The notes below the pieces were generated by a model. It was given only the letters and a program-made list of their open reading frames with translations. It was not told the origin of the DNA and did not search any database. From the NCBI RefSeq assembly GCF_035918155.1, contig NZ_CP109327.1:3534001-3598000 (forward strand): a stretch of DNA of 64,000 nt, given 5' to 3'. This document shows, piece by piece, positions 62,510 through 64,000 of this stretch. Positions within the stretch are counted from its first letter, which is position 1. Each line of letters opens with the position of its first letter. Both the position numbers and the translations under genes were made by a program. The DNA is from Streptomyces sp. NBC_01591 (GTDB taxonomy: Bacteria > Actinomycetota > Actinomycetes > Streptomycetales > Streptomycetaceae).

Positions 62510-64000
62510 TCAGCCGCCCCGCACCTCCACCTGGCGGTCGAGCCTGCGGCGCAGCTCCACCGGCAGCGGGTGGTGGGGGCCGTAGGCCCGCTCGGCGTCG
62601 TACAGCAGCGCCTGGAGCTGTACGCGCGCCGTCACATGGTCGCCGAGCGCGAGCAGCAGGTGCGCGATGCGGTTGCGGATCTCGAAGGAGCGGGCCGGGT
62701 CGCCGCCCGTGGCGCGGTGGTTCTCGAAGTACGGGAGGACCGCGCGGTACTCCGCGAGCGCGGCGGCCGGTTCACCGAGCTGCTCCAGGCACTGGGCCGC
62801 GTCGTAGCGGAACTGGAGCGTCTGCGCGTCGGCCGGGCCGGCCTCCGCCGCGCGGTCGTCGGCGAGGCGGCGCAGCTCGGGCAGGGCGCGGCGGTACTGG
62901 CCGTCGTCCATCAGCGTCGCCGCGTACTGCTTGCGCAGGATGCGGACCACCGCGGAGTCCTCGCCGTGCTGTTCGGCGGCGACCGGGAGGATCGAGCCGA
63001 GGATGTCCACGGCCTGGGTGATCCGGCCCTCGCCGAGCAGCTTCTTCACGTCGTCGACGGCGGCGGCCACATCGGGCCGGGCGGCCGCGGGGGCGGGCGG
63101 GGCCGGTGGCGGGGGCGGGACGGCGGCGTGGTCGGGCCACGGGGCGTGCGGGCGCAGGAAGGGGCGGGTCGGGTCGAGCGGTCCGACGGAGAGCCCGGTG
63201 CCCGGCGAGGGGAGCAGCGGGGCGAGGTGTTCGTACACCTCCTGGGCGCCGGACGGGCGGTGCTGCGGGTCCTTGGCCAGCAGCCGCAGCACCAGCGCTT
63301 CGAGCGGCTCGGGGATGTCGGGCCTGATCCGGCGGACCGGGAGCGGCGGCTCGTAGAGGTGGCGATGCAACACACCGAGGGCGGTGGATCCGGCGAACGG
63401 CACGTCGCCGCTGAGCAGTTCGTGGAGGAGCACGCCGAGGGCGTACAGATCGGTGTACGGGCCGACGGCGCCGCCCATCGCCTGCTCGGGAGCCATGTAG
63501 GCCGGGGATCCGATCGGTGAACCGGTGTGGGTGAGCCGGGTGGTGTCGGTGTCCAGGACGGAGGCGACGCCCAGGTCGAGGACGGTGACGGTGCCGTCCG
63601 GACGCACCATCACGTTGCGGGGCTTGAGGTCGCGGTGGACGATCGGCACCGCGTGCACGGCGCACAGGACGGCGCAGAGCTGGGCGGCGACCGCGACGGA
63701 CCACTGCCAGGGGTACGGGTCGTGCTCGGCGAGATGGTCGGCGAGGTCGGCGCCCTCGACGTACTGCATGACGAGGAACAGGTCGTCGCCGTCGCTGCCC
63801 GCGTCGTGGACGGTGACCAGGCCCGGGTGATCGACCTGGGCGGTGACCCGGCACTCGCGGACGAAGCGGCGGCGCAGCTCGCCCGCGGCCTCGCTGCCGA
63901 CGGGGCCGGTGACCCGGTCGGGGCGGAGCAGCTTCACGGCGACGCGGCGGTCCAGGCGCTGGTCGTAGGCCGTCCAGACCTGGCCCATGCCGCCCTGGCC
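62510..64000 (-). CDS. Serine/threonine protein kinase with C-terminal TPR region, N terminus outside the window
   Basis: At least 496 residues are visible, starting inside the glycine loop (GQGGMGQVWTAYD). The catalytic Lys is in RVAVKLLRPD; HRDLKPRNVMV, DLGVASV in place of DFG, and MAPEQAMG are present. After a Pro-rich linker the C-terminal 200 residues form TPR-like repeats (ILRKQYAATLMDDGQYRRAL, DAAQCLEQLGEPAAALAEYR). There is no membrane helix or PASTA domain, so it is cytoplasmic. It is convergent with yfhO, 41 bases apart. Confidence 0.92.
   Translation of the reverse strand, partial: GQGGMGQVWTAYDQRLDRRVAVKLLRPDRVTGPVGSEAAGELRRRFVRECRVTAQVDHPGLVTVHDAGSDGDDLFLVMQYVEGADLADHLAEHDPYPWQWSVAVAAQLCAVLCAVHAVPIVHRDLKPRNVMVRPDGTVTVLDLGVASVLDTDTTRLTHTGSPIGSPAYMAPEQAMGGAVGPYTDLYALGVLLHELLSGDVPFAGSTALGVLHRHLYEPPLPVRRIRPDIPEPLEALVLRLLAKDPQHRPSGAQEVYEHLAPLLPSPGTGLSVGPLDPTRPFLRPHAPWPDHAAVPPPPPAPPAPAAARPDVAAAVDDVKKLLGEGRITQAVDILGSILPVAAEQHGEDSAVVRILRKQYAATLMDDGQYRRALPELRRLADDRAAEAGPADAQTLQFRYDAAQCLEQLGEPAAALAEYRAVLPYFENHRATGGDPARSFEIRNRIAHLLLALGDHVTARVQLQALLYDAERAYGPHHPLPVELRRRLDRQVEVRGG

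Noticed and set aside
62471..62530. Direct repeat of gtcagccgccc between yfhO and the kinase gene as a terminator or att site
   Set aside because: It is an imperfect repeat in a 41-bp gap with no stem and no integrase nearby.

Overview
The window is high-GC actinobacterial chromosome, almost certainly Streptomyces. Strong third-codon G/C bias, many GTG starts, a tRNA-Leu(UAA) of the bldA type, Rpf/LysM proteins, a SigB-like sigma factor with a partner-switching pair, and the order ndh - ppx - DUF501 - divIC - eno - rpf - rpf - P450 - mazG all fit. From memory, the order matches the S. coelicolor SCO3051-SCO3102 core region; this was not checked against a database.

Layout. 0-3 kb: a divergent XRE regulator / HATPase pair, a proline-rich winged-helix protein and an AT-rich orphan secreted protein. 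3-14.4 kb: acyl-CoA dehydrogenase, UDP-glucose dehydrogenase, a CGNR regulator divergent from a VOC protein around a perfect palindrome, an M19 dipeptidase, purE-purK, GtrA, a two-component system and a POT peptide transporter. 14.5-18.8 kb: a cell-surface cassette on the minus strand, with a WxL/DUF916-like protein, a membrane-anchored Ig-like protein, a sortase-type LAATG protein and an LPKTG protein. 19-21.3 kb: anti-sigma factor, antagonist and sigma factor (SigI-like). 21.5-27.1 kb: a histidine-utilisation operon (hutU, an M20 amidohydrolase, hutF, hutI). 27.4-33 kb: a roadblock protein, small membrane proteins, an RpiR regulator with three 22-bp repeats upstream, a decayed MarR gene, and a divergent SDR / XRE pair. 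33-38.7 kb: cystathionine beta-synthase, an SGNH hydrolase, a thiolase and hypotheticals.

38.7-41.7 kb: an intact IS30-family element sits at a CTAG target inside an older 21-bp hairpin between a DUF4287 gene and a Bax-inhibitor-1 gene; bldA follows. 42-49 kb: a MacB-like ABC transporter, a cyclopropane-synthase-like methyltransferase, and type II NADH dehydrogenase with two Rex-operator-like sites upstream. 49-55.2 kb: ppx, a five-copy interspersed repeat, DUF501, divIC, eno, rpfA behind a c-di-AMP (ydaO-type) riboswitch, and a second Rpf gene. 55.3-64 kb: P450, mazG, a SurA-like lipoprotein, GtrA plus GT2 glycosyltransferase divergent from a YfhO protein (a probable three-part surface glycosylation module), and a serine/threonine kinase running off the end.

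The window is mostly core genome with a development and cell-envelope theme (bldA, SigI, rpf, divIC, surface anchoring). The accessory-looking pieces are the IS30 element, the surface cassette, the AT-rich secreted gene and the MarR remnant. Many gene pairs are separated by long perfect hairpins that I call as terminators.
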